Positions 48,073-60,379 of a stretch of DNA of 64,000 nucleotides are shown here, in pieces. The notes below the pieces were generated by a model, which made no database searches, was not told the origin of the DNA, and worked only from the letters and a program-made list of their open reading frames with translations. This stretch comes from Abelmoschus esculentus (Eukaryota; Streptophyta; Magnoliopsida; Malvales; Malvaceae): positions 15,600,501 through 15,664,500 of the forward strand of contig JAUCBN010000042.1 in NCBI GenBank assembly GCA_035048815.1. Direction: 5' to 3'. The position numbers were made by a program, and so were the translations under genes. Positions within the stretch are counted from its first letter, which is position 1, and each line of letters starts with the position of its first letter.

Positions 48073-50911
48073 GCGTGAGGAAGTGGAGTTCGGTATTGAG
48101 TTATACCCTAGGACCATTCCAGTATCTATGCCACCTTATCGGATGGCTCCGAAAGAGCTCAAGGAGCTTAAGATTCAGCTACAGGAACTTCTGGATAGAG
48201 GTTTCATACAGCACAGTGTTTCACCGTGGGGAGCCCCTGTCCTGTTCGTTAAGAAGAAAGATGGCTCTTTGCGCTTGTGTATTGACTACCGGAAGCTGAA
48301 CAAGTTGACTGTCAAGAACAAGTACCCACTTCCCCGCATTGATGATCTGTTCGATCAGTTCCGAGGAGCTTCGGTTTTCTCTAAGATAGACCTGAGATCT
48401 GGTTATTACCAACTCAAGGTTAAGGATTCTGACGTGTCCAAGACAGCTTTCAGAACTCGTTACAGTCACTACGAGTTTCTGGTAATGCCCTTCGGTCTTA
48501 CGAATGCCCCTGCAGCATTCATGGACATGATGAATAGGGTGTTTCGACCCTATGTGGATCAGTTCATAGTGGTTTTCATTGATGATATACTGGTCTACTC
48601 CAAGTCTGAGGATGAGCATGAGCAACATCTCCGTATTGTTCTACAGACTCTGAGGGAGAAACAGTTGTATGCAAAATTCAGCAAATGTGAATTCTGGCTC
48701 TTGGAGGTTGTTTTTCTGGGATATGTGGTATCTGCTAAGGGTATTCAGGTTGATCCGAACAATAACGAGGCTATTATGAGTTGGCAACGGCCCAAGAATG
48801 TAACAGAGATCCGTAGTTTTTTGGGACTAGCGGGTTATTATCGGAGATTTGTGGAGGGCTTTTCTTCCATAGCCGCTCCGTTGATTAAGCTTCTGAGGAA
48901 GGATATTCCCTTTATCTGGTCTGAGGCTCAGCAGTAGAGTTTTGATAAACTGAAGTCCGTTCTGACCTAAGCACTAGTTCTGATACAACCAGAGTCGGGG
49001 AAACCCTATACTGTTTATAGTGATGCCTCCTACACTGGTCTGGGATGTGTTCTGATGCAGGATGGGAAGGTAGTAGCTTATGCGTCCCGACAGTTGAAAC
49101 CGTATGAGTGTAACTACCCTACCCACGATCTGGAGTTAGCAACTGTGATCTTTACTCTAAAAATCTGGAGACACTATCTCTATGGAGAGAAGTGTTATAT
49201 TTTCACTGATCATAAGAGTCTGAAGTACCTTCTCACCCAGAAGGAACTTAATCTGAGACAGCACCGCTGGCTAGAGCTTCTGAAGGACTATGATTGTGAG
49301 ATTGAACATCATCCTGGTAAGGCTAATGTCGTTGCGGATGCTCTGAGTCGCAACACCATTTTTGATCTGAGAGTATTGTTTGCTCGGATGAGTCTGTTAG
49401 AGGATGACAGTTTATTGGCAGAGCTTTGGGTGGTTCCTACACTGATTTTTGAGATTAAGGCTGAGCAGCCTAATGATCCGTATTTGGCTCACCGCATTAC
49501 GGAAGTTCAGGAGGGGACTTCTCAGGATTTTTCTCTGAACCAGGATGAAGTTCTGTGTTTCCGGGGTCGTCTCTGTGTTCTGAGGAATTCTGAACTGAAA
49601 CAAGTCATTATGCGTGAGGCTCATGATAGTCCGTACTCTATGCACCCTGGAGGTGACAAGATGTACAAGAATCTCCGAAAAAAGTACTGGTGGAAAGATC
49701 TCAAGCGAGACGTGGTCAGTTTTGTTTCGAAGTGCTTGACTTGTCAGAAAGTCAAAGCCGAACATCAGCGACCATCTGGATTACTTCAGCATATCGAGAT
49801 TCCCCAGTGGAAATGGGAGCGGGTGACCATGGATTTTGTCAGTGGATTACCTTTGACTCCGTCAAAGAAGGATTCTGTCTGGGTCATCGTTGATCGTTTG
49901 ACCAAGTCTGCTCATTTCATTCCGGTCAAGACCACCTATCCTCTGAGTAGGTTGGCTCGATTATATATCTCCGAGATTGTCCGGTTACATGGAGTACCAT
50001 TGTCTATTATATCTGATCGAGATCCGAGATTCACGTCTAAGTTCTAGGGATCCCTACATACTGTTCTGGGTACTCGACTGAACTTCAGCACTGCTTATCA
50101 CCCTCAGACCGATGGTCAATCTGAACGGGTGATTTAGATCCTCGAGGACATGTTGAGAGGATGTATTCTAGATTTCAGAGGTAGCTGGGAGGATTTCCTG
50201 CCTTTAGCAGAGTTCGCGTACAACAACAGCTATCAGGCCAGCATTAAGATGACACCATATGAGGCTCTGTACGGGCGTAAGTGTCGCACCCCGATTGGTT
50301 GGACTGAGCTCACTGAACACCGTTTGTTGGGTCCAGATATTGTACATGAGGCAGAGGAGACTGTCAGATTGATTCGGGATCAGCTCAAAGCCGCTTTTGA
50401 TAGACAAAAATCTTACGCTGATCTGAGGCGTAAAGATCTTGAGTTTGATGTTGGTGACGAGGTCTTCCTGAAAGTATCTCCTTGGAGGAAGGTACTACGA
50501 TTTGGCCGTAAGGGCAAACTCAGTCCCAGATATATTGGACCCTACCGGATTATCAGACGCATCGGACCTGTAGCTTATCAGCTTGAGTTACCACCTGAAC
50601 TCAGGCGAATCCATGATGTGTTCCATGTTTCTGTACTGAGACGATATCGAGCAGATCCGTCTCATGTTCTGTCTACGGAGGATTTCGAGATTTGACCTGA
50701 TCTGTGTTATGAGGAGGAGCCTGTTGAGATCATTGATCAGGACCAGAGAGTTCTACGGAGGAAAACCATTAAGATGGTTAAGGTTCTTTGGCGTAACCGA
50801 GGTCTAGATGAGGCTACGTGGGAGCCCAGGTCTGTCATCAAAGCCCAGTATCCGCATCTCTTTAATCCAGGTAAATTTCGAGGACAGAATTTTCTATAAG
50901 GGAGAGAGAGT
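48035..50911 (+). pseudogene. Ty3/gypsy reverse transcriptase, RNase H, integrase, chromodomain
   Basis: One reading frame broken by in-frame stops at 48935, 48968, 50045, 50135 and 50693. Order: reverse transcriptase (IDYRKLNKLT, FIDDILVYS at 48575), RNase H (YSDASYTGLG, TDHKSLKYL, HHPGKANVVADALSR), integrase with an HHCC zinc finger (49620-49760), the catalytic stretch DFVSGLP...SDRDPRF, the YHPQTDGQSER block, and after the last stop a chromodomain-like tail (VKVLWRNRGLDEATWEP). Gene order pol with RT before IN identifies Ty3/gypsy; the tail points to chromoviruses, probably the Tekay/Del clade. It is dead. Confidence 0.93.
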
Positions 50912-53192
50912 TGTAATAACGCAAAATCCGAGTCAAAATCCCCAAATTAAAAAGGTCAAAATCCCTAATTGGAACCCTAAAAATTGGGGATTAAAATTTC
51001 TGAAATAAGGACTAAATTGATAATTATTAAAACTTAAAGGGTTAAATTGAAAGAGTTCAAAAATTATAAACCCTTCCCAAGTAATTAACCCATTTTTTTT
51101 TGAAGGAACGTTTTCTTCCTCCTTCTGTAACCGAAACCAGGTGAGTTATGGGGGATTTAATTTTTAATAAAATTCAGATTTAAAATTGAAACATTGCTGG
51201 TTGGATTTCAAATCATTCGAATCGTTCTACCTCTCTGTTACTGTCGATTTTTGGGTTTTGAAGTTGTCTTCTTCCTTGGGCTCATTATTGGTAATTATTA
51301 TTGTTTCAGTTTAGTTGGAATCGTTTGAAGGTGTTCTAGTTTAAATTTGTTTCGAATCTGAGAACTTAATTTTGAGTAGGGTTCAATGTGTATAAAGAAT
51401 TGTTGATATTGAGTTTGAAGGTGATTTAAGTTTGGGTTCAATCTCGGTTTTAATCCATTTTAGAGTGTTATTAGTGTTGGTTTATGTTGGATTCGTTAAG
51501 GATTTGTTATAGGTTAATTTCGGATCGAATATGGAATGAAATCGGGTGAAAATAGGGATTAAAATCGAGTTTTTGGGTCTGTTAGGCACGGGGGGAAATC
51601 TGGAAATTTTCCAGATTTTCCGGGAAAATCTGGGAAAATTCCCAGAATTTTCCCGAGAAACAAACAGGGGATAGACCAAACCCAGTGAACCGAACCGGCC
51701 CAGTGAACCGAACCAGACCCGGCCCAGACGAATCGACCGGCCTTGAACCGAACCAGCCCAGTGAACCGAACCAGACCCGGCCCAGACGAACCGACCGGCC
51801 TTGAACCGAACCGGCCCAGACCGCGTGACCCAAAACCCAGACCCGACCCGACTGCCCGACCCGACCCGATCTCCGACCTGTTTCCCAACCCAGCTAACGT
51901 CATCGCTGACGTAACTGCTGACATCAGCAGCTGACGTCAGCGTTGACTAATGACGTCACTGCTGACATCAGCGTTGACCAGTGCTGACGTCAGCGTTGAC
52001 CAGTGCTGACGTCAGCAGTTGACTTTTTTTGACCCGGGCCCACTTTATGTTTTTCGGCGTCCTGAATTCAATGGCACGGTCCATTTTTCGAAATTCGAAC
52101 CCGAAGTGTCGTTTTTGGAGGGTTTAAGTTCGATAGGTTATCTAGAAAATTTCTGTAAAAATTTCTGAACACGTTTCTGTTTGCTTCAGGTGACGAGGAT
52201 TCCGACCCCGAGCAGTTACCTCCTCCTGTACGTGGACCGATACATCCGCATTCGAGACCCTCACGTGAGTATCGAATTAATTCTGTTTAGTTTATTTTAC
52301 GGTATTGTGGCATAGTAGAATGTCTAACGTAATTCTGCAAATTGTAGACTCTACTCCTGCTCAGCCCGGTGGTAGAGCCGAGTCCAGTAGACGTCAGGGT
52401 CGTCGTTGAGTCTTCTGATACAGGTGTGTTCTCTCCCGTTCAGCCTGTAAATTCTGTTATTCTGTGTATTGGTTCTGTTATCCGTATGATCATGCATAAT
52501 TCTGTTATATCATATATGATTCTGATTTCTGTCATGCTTGCCTCCTGTTAGAATATAAGGCATGCATTCTGATTATGTATCTGCACATATCATGGCATTT
52601 GGGATATTATCTGTGTACGGGGAAGTTAGTGATTTTATCACTTCTGTTCAGTGGCTCCACCTTCGGATCGAGTACCACTTCTGTTGGTGTGATGGTGTTA
52701 GAGTGGTCTGGGGACCAACTCTTCTGAGGTGCTCGGAGATGGGTGCATATCATGCATACTCTGTCTGTTCTGTATAATCTGTTCTGTTATTCCGTTATCT
52801 GCTCTAGAGACACACTAGGCTCCCCAGCTTACACCCTCTCAGATTTCTGTTTCAGATCTCAGTCTTAGACTCGGTACGATACTTGGGGGTTCCTGTTCCA
52901 GTATCTAATTTATAGTATGTAATCATTTTCGGATTCCGAATTATTTATAGTTGAACAATATTTCTGTAATTAAATATTTATCGGTTTTTGTTACATTTAC
53001 TGTTTATAATTATGGGCTGAACTTTATTTTGTAAATGTTTAATTTTATTATCATTTTAAATTATTATTTATTCAATAATTTATCTGAATATTTTTATTTT
53101 ATTTTTGTAAAAACCCTAACGTGAGAAACAAGTTTTCAAGCCGTAAACCCTAACTTGTAATCTAAGAAATTAGGTTACTTTTAGGGGCTACA
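50912..53192 (+). repeat. right LTR of the Ty3/gypsy element, full length
   Basis: 2281 bp, from TGTAATAACGC to GGGGCTACA, the TG...CA ends of an LTR. Its first 1961 bp match the left LTR with small indels and extra copies of GC-rich subrepeats. At 51896-52030 it carries four perfect and about four degenerate TGACGTCA palindromes plus five TTGAC cores. The DNA after 53192 is ATG2 coding sequence. Confidence 0.93.
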
Positions 53193-56100
53193 ACCTCCCG
53201 ACTAAGTTGTTGAGCACTATAAGTACCCCCAAGTTTGTCAGAGTCTGCAACTACACGGAGAAGAAAACCAAGATCTTGCACTTTTATTTTATATTCACTA
53301 TCTAGTGAATCTGCCACCATTGAATTTGAAAGACAGAAGGAAGATGCAGCTAGCAGACAAGCTACACAAGGTTCAAACGAGTCTTCTTTGGCATCAGAAG
53401 AAGCAGAATCTGAACCTAGAACTTCACTATGAACAGCCAAATTCTTTAAGTGGGGTTCGTAACTCAAGGCAATATCAACCAATTTAAGAACAAAGGAAGC
53501 TCTATGAGGGGGTCTGTCAAAATCTCCCTTTGTTAAATTATGCTCAACAGAATGTTCAGGATCCACTGATGGCAAACTGAAAAAGGAGCATATAACACCC
53601 ATCCAATCTAAACGACCACCTACAGCAACAATTGTGCAGCACCTCACTGTTATAGATGTAAAATCTTCGCAGCTCTCTGGCTCCCAGAAGTTTACAATAT
53701 CTCAGGCAGCTAACCTAGAAGATAAAGCATTTGAACCTCCACCATCGCCACGTTTCATTGCAGAATCACTACATGAGATTAAAAGAAACTCCTGATCTCG
53801 ATCCCCAGAGATTGAACCTGATAACGTACCTTCACTGTGGATTAACCATAAAAAACTAGAACCCTTAATACCACCAATATTTGAGACAGACAGCAAATCA
53901 AATTTCTGAATGTTCAGTTTCAGACAACCCCATGAACCTGGAAGCTCACTCCGCATAGCAGCTTTCTCTTTTTCTTCATCATCTGGTCTGATCGAAATTT
54001 CTACAGAATCCAATTCCAGAAGAACAGATGTTTGAGAAATTGAGTCCTCTTCTTTCGTATCAGTTGGATCACAGGAGAAACACGATAATCCAACAATAAT
54101 CTGTTTTAAAAGGTTATAAAAGCCACTGTACAGTGATCTGTCTAGATCAACCATAACAGATGACAGATGAATGTGTGCAAAGCAGGTGGTGCTAAAAATT
54201 ATCTCTTGGCGGGTTTGAGCACTTGTATCATCAAGATCTTTCACAGTAGTAAAAGTGGCAAACTCATACCCTTTTCCCATGGATTTATTTTCGCTCCTTC
54301 TTTCTTCTAGTGTAGCTAAGAAATTGGCTTTCTCTGCTATCCAAGGGCCAGTGACAGGACCTTCCTGCCAAAAGACACTAATGAAAGAAAGACGCCCAGT
54401 CCTGTTGCTGACAGAAAGAATCTTTTGAGAAGAAAATTTATACCTCTGAATACTACCATAATCAATTCCACTACCATCTTTATTTGCAGATATAACTGAG
54501 TACAAGCAAATATTAACAAAGTTCAGGTGCAAAGAACGTTTGCCAGATGAGGTGAATTGTTTCTGCAGACTTCCATCAAGATGTGGACTATTGTCTTGTA
54601 TTCCACCCTTTGATGGTGAAGGTGAAGAAATATCAAGAACAATGAATTGATCCCATGAAGGGCATTCCACCATCATCTTCATCACTCTTAAAAGGGAAAC
54701 AAAGAATTACTCTTACATTGGAGATTGATATGTTACCTAACAAAATTTCTGATGAAGACAAATTTGTAATGGAAGTGCTAGAACTTCTTTTCACATGAGA
54801 ATGAGATGATCCACACTTCTCGTAGGGAGCATCATGTGAAACTTTTCGGTTATCATTACCCATTTCAGTAGATTTCCCAACTTCCTTCAAGAGATCTGAT
54901 AACATATTTAGCAACGAGAAGCTAAACCAAAAAGTGAGAGGTGGCAGTTTGAGAGAATAAGATGTCTGCCCCCCAAAACTACCTCCAGATGAACTAGACC
55001 TCACAGTGCATTGGAAGTGAGTGACCCCAAAGGTTGTAAACAACATAATTTTGACCATATCACCCTTGTCTCTGAGTGAAAAATCGGTAGACACTAACTC
55101 ACAGAATGCATCTGATGATCGATCTCCAGTAGACGACGAAAACAGAGGAAGAGCATGTTGAACTTCATCTTGCAAATTTCTGATTGAAGAGGTTTTACTG
55201 TCAACATTATTGCCACAATCCCCTCCATCCTTAGGGCAGAAATAATCAACTGCTTCAACATGCACCATTGTTCCTTTAAACCTCGTATCTTGAGGACATA
55301 CCTGTTGAACATGTGCATATTTAAAATGTGGAGATATGTCATGAAGAACAAACATAAAATTATGTTTCAAAAATAGGAGGGAGGGAAAAAGGAATTCTCA
55401 AAGCAAAATATTACCTGCAAAAGAACAGAGATATCCCTGCATTCTATGCCCAAATAATGAGGAACTGGCATGTATTGGATCACACAAATGATCCAGATCT
55501 TCATCATGAAAGGACAACACAATAGAAATTCCAGCAAAGGCTACTTTAAGATTAGTTTGAATGTGTTGCTGTTCTGTTTAGTAACAAGGGAAAGTACATG
55601 TCAAACCAATTTACACGTTCCAAAGACTGAAATGGTTGTTTATGAGGAAGTATAAGAAATTGTCGATGAAAACAATAAAAGTCCAACCACTTTGGTGTCA
55701 AGTGTCAACTATATGGATCAAATTATGCTCTTAAGCTCCATTTATGACTATATGTCAACAAAAATCTCCAATCATGCTCAAAGTGCATTAATATCTTCTA
55801 GATGTTGACCAAAGGTCTTACTTTCAAAGACCAACACGTTTGTTGAGTGATCAAAACAGGAAGTACATATCCCTAACTTATTTGTCTTCTCTTTTCCTAC
55901 AAAGAACTATAAATTAAATCCATTCAATTTGTTCTAAAAGAATTGAATTTCAATCAGGCATAATCAAAGATGAAAACGAGGAACATACCAGAAGGAATAA
56001 GCAAAGTTCCAGATGCAAGTCTGGATGCAGCAGTTATTGCACTGAAAACTGAGCATGTCCAGTTCCACAACATTCCACTATTTCCCAAAGCTGATTGTGA

Positions 56101-58606
56101 ATTTCTCATTCCGTCAAAACACTCAAAAAATTGGTCCACGCTATTAAGAGAACAGAAATTCAACAGTTTAGAAGAATTACATTGGAAAAGAATAAAATGC
56201 ACAATCTTAGAAGGGAAATTTCAGTATTAATTCTCCTTCACTCAATTTTTATACTCGGTAATAACAGAAGCAGAACCATTGAAGCAAGTTCAAAAAATGT
56301 TCCACTTCAAGCTCTTTTGTAAATTTTAGAAACTCTTGTCAAGAAATAAGGTTTAGACGCTAATTTAAAATTCTTAAAGACTTCAATTTTTTTTAAAATA
56401 ATAGATAGAGTATAGATAGAGAACATATAGAACAATGGCTGCAAATATAACGCTAGTGGGTGCTTTTTTCCTTTGGTATTCTCAAAATTTTGTTTCTTGT
56501 AGATATTATATATTGGTTGCTAAATAAAATCTTAGAAGCTTATGATTTAAATTCCTAACATGCCGCTTTCAGAAAAACTATGCATAAAATCAAGTGCGCA
56601 GAAATTCAGACCAACCTTGCACCAAAGTCAACTTCTTCTCCAACAGGGTCCCACTTGTTTTTGCCAACAGAAATTGGTACCCAGTTAGGAATAAAATGTG
56701 AACCAGGTAGCCCAGTTTCATCAACAGATTCTTGCATGTTCAGGGAAGTACAGCCTTCAGAAAACCTTCCCTGATTTTCTATAATATCATCGATGACAGT
56801 CATGGCAGACGCATGTGCTGATGATTGGAATTGAGAGTTAGAATTCGAGTATATAGAGTCAGTTGTTTCACAGTGCATACCATTTTTCCCATCCTTGTTG
56901 AAATTCTTGCAAGTTTCCCATGAAAGTAATAACCATTTAATTATGCTAGGTTGAAATCTTAAATCTACTGGATCAATAGAAACATCTGCATCCACCTTAC
57001 GAATGTCCAAGGAACCGTTCTTCCAGGGAATACTAAGTTTCAAATTTCCAGAAAATCCACCACCTTTCCCTGACATGATTGGAATAGAAGCAGCATTTGG
57101 CGGAGAGTAATGTGAATACAATCCTGAAAGTGGCATTCCCGAAGTGTGTGAAGCACAAGATTGATCGTCAACATCCTGCATCTGAAGAAGCTCAAGTGCA
57201 GCTCCATGGAATTTAACAAAGTTTATAAGTTGGTTAATTCCAAGAAAACTGTGAGCACTAGATTCATCACCTAAACCATCTTCGGAAACACAAGTTCCAC
57301 ATTCTGTTTCTGAAATCCGAAGTACCAAAGTCCTATGGAAGCCCAGTTTTTCACCCTTCTCTAGAGATGGATCAAACGCAACTATTAACCTTTTAATCTT
57401 CACATTAAAGCTTGTAAGAAACCATTTTACCATCCTTGCAATTGTCTTTACACCTTCATGTACATTATCAGGATTCCCAGGACTTCCTGACATTTCGTTT
57501 GAAAATTTCCCTAAGTTGCTGAAATTATAATCCTTCCCATCAGCATTGGAACTACAAGGTTCATCTGTACTAGATAAATGATCATTCTGCGAACATGGGG
57601 CAAGCAACAGCTCAAGTTCATCAACCTCAACTTGACATCCTTTACCCCTCCAAGGCATTTTAACAAATAAAGAGCCAATAGAACCCTCTTTTATAACCAA
57701 AGATGCTGCTGGACCAATCTGGAAATCAAAAGCAGAAATAGCAATATAACCATAAGAAATATACTAAAAATATTAAAGATATATAAGAATATTGCTCTTA
57801 GTTAAACTATATTTTATTAATATCCTTACCAAGAACCTCCCCATGTGTTTACGCATACAATTGGAATTGTAACAATAAAAAAAATTAAAAGATATATATG
57901 AGACTATTGCCCTTAGTTACAGTATATTTCATTATATCCTTACCAAGAAACCCTAGTTAAAAACCCATACTCAAAACCTAGAGCATCATTGTCTATGACA
58001 TATAACTTGCACCCTACTCTTACAATATTGCTACTTTTATCTAAAAGAGATACGTATAAGTACTTTGCCCCTGGATATGTGTAAAGTTTGTATCCTACAT
58101 GCAGGCTGCAGCACATACTTTTTTGAAATTTCAAAGCAAAACAACACTGAATTTACTTAATTACCAACTATTTTGTATTTCTTCTTTTCCCTTCCTTCCT
58201 TCTTCTTCAAATTAAGGCATTAAGCACTACTTACAAAATTTAAGAGCTGAAATATACAACCGTAGCACCCAATAAAAATATCAAATAATTTAAAATTTCT
58301 GTCATAATCAAGCATTCTTACTCTTCGGATTCATTAAGTTCAAATTAGAACTGAACTGAAATTTAAAAGAGAGAGGGAGAGAGAATACAAGGATACCTTC
58401 CGGTTAAGATAATCAACATTAAGAGCGAGATCAGAGAGCTGGATACTGCCTTCTGTGAGCTGAACATCGAGTTGGTCCAAATCAATATCCCCCAAGATGA
58501 ACTACCCAAGTTTCTTCTTCAATAGAAACTTAAACACCCTCTTCACCGCCCAACGGGAAACCACCGCCTCAGCCGATTTCGCAATATTATTCCACGCGCC
58601 AAACAT
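53193..58606 (-). pseudogene. ATG2: ATG2 (autophagy-related protein 2) pseudogene, 5' part
   Basis: ATG2 is the lipid-transfer protein that feeds phagophore growth. Exons in transcript order: 58606-58397, 57718-56616, 56140-55989, 55573-55415, 55301-53193. The N-terminal chorein-type block (AEAVVSRWAVKRVFKFLLKK, DIDLDQLDVQL) is clear, then VHEGVKTIARMVKWFLTSF, SETECGTCVSEDG, SVDQFFECFDGMRNSQSALG. Lesions: TAG in exon 1 (58504-58502), a frame change in exon 4 near 55465, another near 54680, TGA at 53704-53702, and the gypsy LTR inserted at 53193 at or near the end of exon 5. The C-terminal half (family about 1890 residues) was not found in the window. Introns are kept, so it arose by DNA duplication or decayed in place. 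Confidence 0.93.
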
Positions 58607-58855
58607 CTTCTCCTTCCTCAATTCGCTGCCGTTTACAATCCGAATTCGCGGCAAATTGGAGAAAGCACGAGAATCCAAATTTTCTTCTCCTTTTTTTTCC
58701 TTTGTTCGCTTCAGTTTGAGTTCTAGGTGAAATTAGGGCGCGGAAACGGTAAATTATGTGGCGGCGATGGAAGGTTGCGACTTCCATCTAGGGCGCGAAA
58801 GCGAAAATTGAGGGATTTGTGGCCGTACGAAAAGGAAACATAAAAAGGAACTTCA

Positions 58856-59240
58856 ATTCAAAAGGAGAAATTATTCTTGGACCGTTTCCACCACGTTATT
58901 TATGGTCCTTAAGAATAAAAACTAAATTTACGATCATTTTTTACACAGCACACTTATAATTTTAATTTCCAAATCCACATGGATTTATTTTTTATTTTAA
59001 ATCTTAAACCTTAACCCTAAACCCTAACCTTAATCCCTAAACTCTAAACCCTAATTAAAAAACAAATTCAAGTTATCATTTTTTAATTTTAATATATTTT
59101 ATTTAAAGAGATGATTTGAAAATTAAAATTATGAGTGTGCAGATGATGTGTAAAAAATGATGACGTGAATTTTTTTTTATTCTTAAGGACTATGAATAAC
59201 GTGATGAAACCAGTCCATAGAATAATTTCTCATTCAAAAG
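58856..59240. mobile_element. Mutator-like MITE with telomere-like core (copy B)
   Basis: The element runs from 58865 to 59231 (367 bp) with exact 9-bp flanks ATTCAAAAG at 58856-58864 and 59232-59240. Both ends begin GAGAAATTATTC and continue into CACCACGTTATTTATGGTCC (left) or TCATCACGTTATTCATAGTCC (right, inverted). The core at about 59000-59056 is telomere-like (AACCCTAA variants). It lies just upstream of the ATG2 pseudogene. Confidence 0.88.
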
Positions 59241-60379
59241 AGTTTTAATTGAATTTGGATGAAATTGAACGACTTCCCGTTATAGTTCGGAAGGTGTTCG
59301 AGAATTGGTGACGTTGCCGTCGCTTTAATTTACGGCTGCTCAACTCTACAGGTAGCAAGAAGTATATAAATTCTTAGGAGGTTTATATATAAACAGTAAC
59401 GGTAAGAAAAAAAAAAATGATATATACATAAAATTTTATGATGTTGTACACGTATAAATATTAAAAAAATATTTTATAAAAATAATAAAAAATTTAGCGT
59501 ATATTAAAATTATTATATAATATAAATAATTCGTTACAAAATATAAATAAGAAGCATATATATCAAAATCTTTATTTGATATATATAAAAACTCAATGTA
59601 ATAAAAATTTATCTACGTATAATTTTTAACGTAAAGATAATATTAATCCCTAATATTTATAATTTTTATTATTTTTTATCCTTATTTTTTTTAGATAAAT
59701 TTAACCTTTAAAGGGTTAGAATTATCTTTATGTCTAAATTTTATATATATACTTATTTTCTTATAAGAATGCTCAATTTATATTGTTTAACATCGATTTA
59801 AAATCCAACACATGATTTAATCTTTGTTTATGGAGATAAAAATCCATCCCTACAACTCATGAATTAAGAATTTTCGTAATAACAAGGATTACTTGACGTA
59901 GATGAGGAGTTAATGATATTTTTTCGAAAAAATCTTTTAAAATTTATTAATTAAACTAATTTGAAAGGTTCCTTATAAGATCATAACATTTTATTCGTCA
60001 AATACATCATTATTTTATATTCTTTCATATATATGAAGCAACTTGATATATGTTTTTCCATGTTTATAATACTTTCGTAATACCTCCGGTTATTTCTGCT
60101 ACGCCAACATATTTGTTGGGATCAATAAATACTTTCGTTACGAAAAAAGAATTGTGATAAAAAGTGCTCAAATTTTCACGCAATCCTTGGGAGGCATACT
60201 ATAAAAAAAAATAAATCAGTTTATGAAATTTCTAACGTTGATGAAGAATCAAGAAAGTTTGAGGTTTAAAATATTAAAAAATATATAAATTGTATATTTT
60301 ATGCATAAAATTTACAAAATTAAATAAAATAGTAAATAAAAAATGAATAGATAAAATAAATACAATAATAGATAAAACG
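59241..60379. other. AT-rich spacer
   Basis: No gene supported. At 59630-59734 lies a roughly 105-bp remnant with the two ends of the GGCATAAAGAT family (AAAGATAATATTAATCCCTA and inverted AGACATAAAGATAATTC) brought together, apparently an internal-deletion derivative. Confidence 0.45.

Noticed and set aside
43400..53192. An intact, potentially active retrotransposon
   Set aside because: Both elements have several stops, frame changes and deletions, including loss of the primer-binding site in the gypsy copy.
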